In this document: in pieces, positions 5,969 through 6,845 of the stretch
Position numbering within the stretch: the first letter of the stretch is position 1
How the letters are laid out: the number at the start of each line of letters is the position of its first letter
Origin: an uncultured Clostridium sp.
Lineage (GTDB): Bacteria; Bacillota_A; Clostridia; TANB77; CAG-508
Assembly: GCA_905200315.1 (NCBI GenBank)
Contig: CAJKKA010000084.1
Coordinates: 1 to 6,845 of the forward strand
Direction of reading: 5' to 3'
Length of the DNA: 6,845 nucleotides
Translations under genes and position numbers: made by a program
The notes under the pieces: model-generated
Told to the model about the DNA's origin: nothing
Databases searched by the model: none
The model's input: the letters and a program-made list of their open reading frames with translations, nothing else

Positions 5969-6845
5969 TTATTTTTTAGCATCTATGTAACTCAGTATTC
6001 CTTGTGCTATCCCTTTTGCCAATTCTTGTTGGTATTCTTTATCTGTTAGTTTTTTCTTTTCTGCAGAATTACTAAGGAAACCGCATTGAATGTATATAGA
6101 AGGCATAGAGTTGTCCTTTAATACACTCATTTCATATGCACTTGTCCCTCTATTTTCGGCCTTTATAAAAGCCATTATTGAAGTTTGCATAAGACTTGCA
6201 AAATCATAAGAACCATTTTGTGAACCTTTATAATATATAGTCTCAACTCCATCAGCTTTTCCAGTGTTTTCACCAGCCATATGTATAGATACAAAAAGTT
6301 CTGCATTTTGATTTTCTGCTAAAGATTTTCTTTCATCAGCACTCATATATACGTCTTCTTGTCTTGATAATATTACATTTACATCGTCGTATTTTGATAA
6401 TTGCTTTGCTACTAATTTTGCTATTTCTAAATCTAAATCTTTTTCTTTTACATTGTCTTTTGTGACGTATCCAGTTTCATTACCACCACAACCGACATCT
6501 ATAAATATGTTGTGTTTTGCTTCTAGAGTTGGTTGTTTTTCGTCATTTATGTCGTATTGATCACTAGTGTCTACGTTTGTTTTGTCGATTTTTCCACCAG
6601 TAAGAGAATTTTTTACTGACTCTATATTAGGCCAAATACTGCTTACAAAACTTACAGTCTTTTTGCCTATAAATCCTACTACTATTAGTATTAAAATCGT
6701 GCATACCAATGCAATTAATCTCCTAGTTCTCAATGATGTCTTTTTTCTATGTAATCCTTTTTTCTTTTTTAATTTTTTACGCCCACTACTTCTTTTTGCT
6801 GTCCTAGTTTGTGTATTTCCACTTTTAGTATTTCTATTTTGAGTG
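5969..6845 (-). CDS. Membrane-anchored amidase_3-like protein with altered active site, 5' end cut by window
   Basis: The fold is N-acetylmuramoyl-L-alanine amidase type 3, zinc enzymes that cut the glycan-peptide bond of peptidoglycan. The frame stays open to the window edge, giving 291 visible codons, so the true start lies outside. A TTG at 6733 lacks a well-placed ribosome binding site and would discard a matching upstream coding stretch. In order: a very basic Arg/Lys/Thr-rich cytoplasmic tail of at least 40 residues, one membrane segment (RLIALVCTILILIVVGFIG), an acidic linker, then the amidase-like domain outside the cell. Numbering from the TTG, the expected first zinc His in GHGG is Cys82 (GCGG), the zinc Glu97 and His151 (VSIH) remain, and the catalytic Glu before CGFLSN is Gln216. 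It may therefore be inactive and act as a wall-binding or regulatory protein. It forms an operon with the YbjN-like gene. Confidence 0.88.
   Translation of the reverse strand, partial: TQNRNTKSGNTQTRTAKRSSGRKKLKKKKGLHRKKTSLRTRRLIALVCTILILIVVGFIGKKTVSFVSSIWPNIESVKNSLTGGKIDKTNVDTSDQYDINDEKQPTLEAKHNIFIDVGCGGNETGYVTKDNVKEKDLDLEIAKLVAKQLSKYDDVNVILSRQEDVYMSADERKSLAENQNAELFVSIHMAGENTGKADGVETIYYKGSQNGSYDFASLMQTSIMAFIKAENRGTSAYEMSVLKDNSMPSIYIQCGFLSNSAEKKKLTDKEYQQELAKGIAQGILSYIDAKK

Noticed and set aside
6731..6733. TTG as the start codon of the amidase-like gene
   Set aside because: There is no ribosome binding site at a useful distance, and the same frame stays open upstream to the window edge with a composition fitting a cytoplasmic tail.
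6567..6842. Plus-strand open frame of 91 codons with strongly hydrophobic stretches
   Set aside because: It is antisense to the basic tail and membrane segment of the amidase-like gene; Phe runs are the reverse of Lys codons.

Overview
This window is very AT-rich DNA with strong AGGAGG-type ribosome binding sites and T-tailed hairpin terminators, which suggests a low-GC Clostridia-type Firmicute. All six genes I support lie on the minus strand, so transcription runs from high to low coordinates. The best taxonomic clue is the large DNA adenine methyltransferase at 3372-5348. From memory it matches CamA (CD2758) of Clostridioides difficile over most of its length, and it sits beside a patatin-like gene and ptsH/ptsI, as I recall for CD2755-CD2758. 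It is about 80 residues longer than the C. difficile enzyme (658 versus about 577), so I infer a relative within or near Peptostreptococcaceae rather than C. difficile itself. I cannot name the species.

Layout in the direction of transcription: (1) 6845-5502 holds a membrane-anchored protein with an amidase_3 fold, cut by the window edge, and then a small YbjN-like protein 17 bp downstream. A rho-independent terminator (5400-5442) closes this unit. (2) 5410-1758 holds a candidate promoter overlapping that terminator, followed by the camA-like methyltransferase, a patatin-like phospholipase (49 bp gap) and ptsH (HPr; 71 bp gap). A strong terminator lies at 1714-1737. (3) 1565-1 holds ptsI (Enzyme I) with its own leader region, cut at the window edge about 50 codons before its expected end.

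How the genes relate: ptsH and ptsI encode the general phosphotransferase proteins that move phosphate from PEP to sugar permeases. Here they are separated by a terminator instead of forming the common ptsHI operon. The methyltransferase has no restriction partner in view and is best read as an orphan epigenetic regulator; in C. difficile CamA methylates CAAAAA and affects sporulation. The amidase-like protein has lost two residues expected in the active site, so it may bind peptidoglycan rather than cut it.

The points most worth following up are the CamA relative with its internal and C-terminal insertions, the compact terminator/promoter/CAAAAA arrangement in front of it, and the degenerate amidase. 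No tRNA, rRNA, CRISPR, insertion sequence or attachment site was seen.
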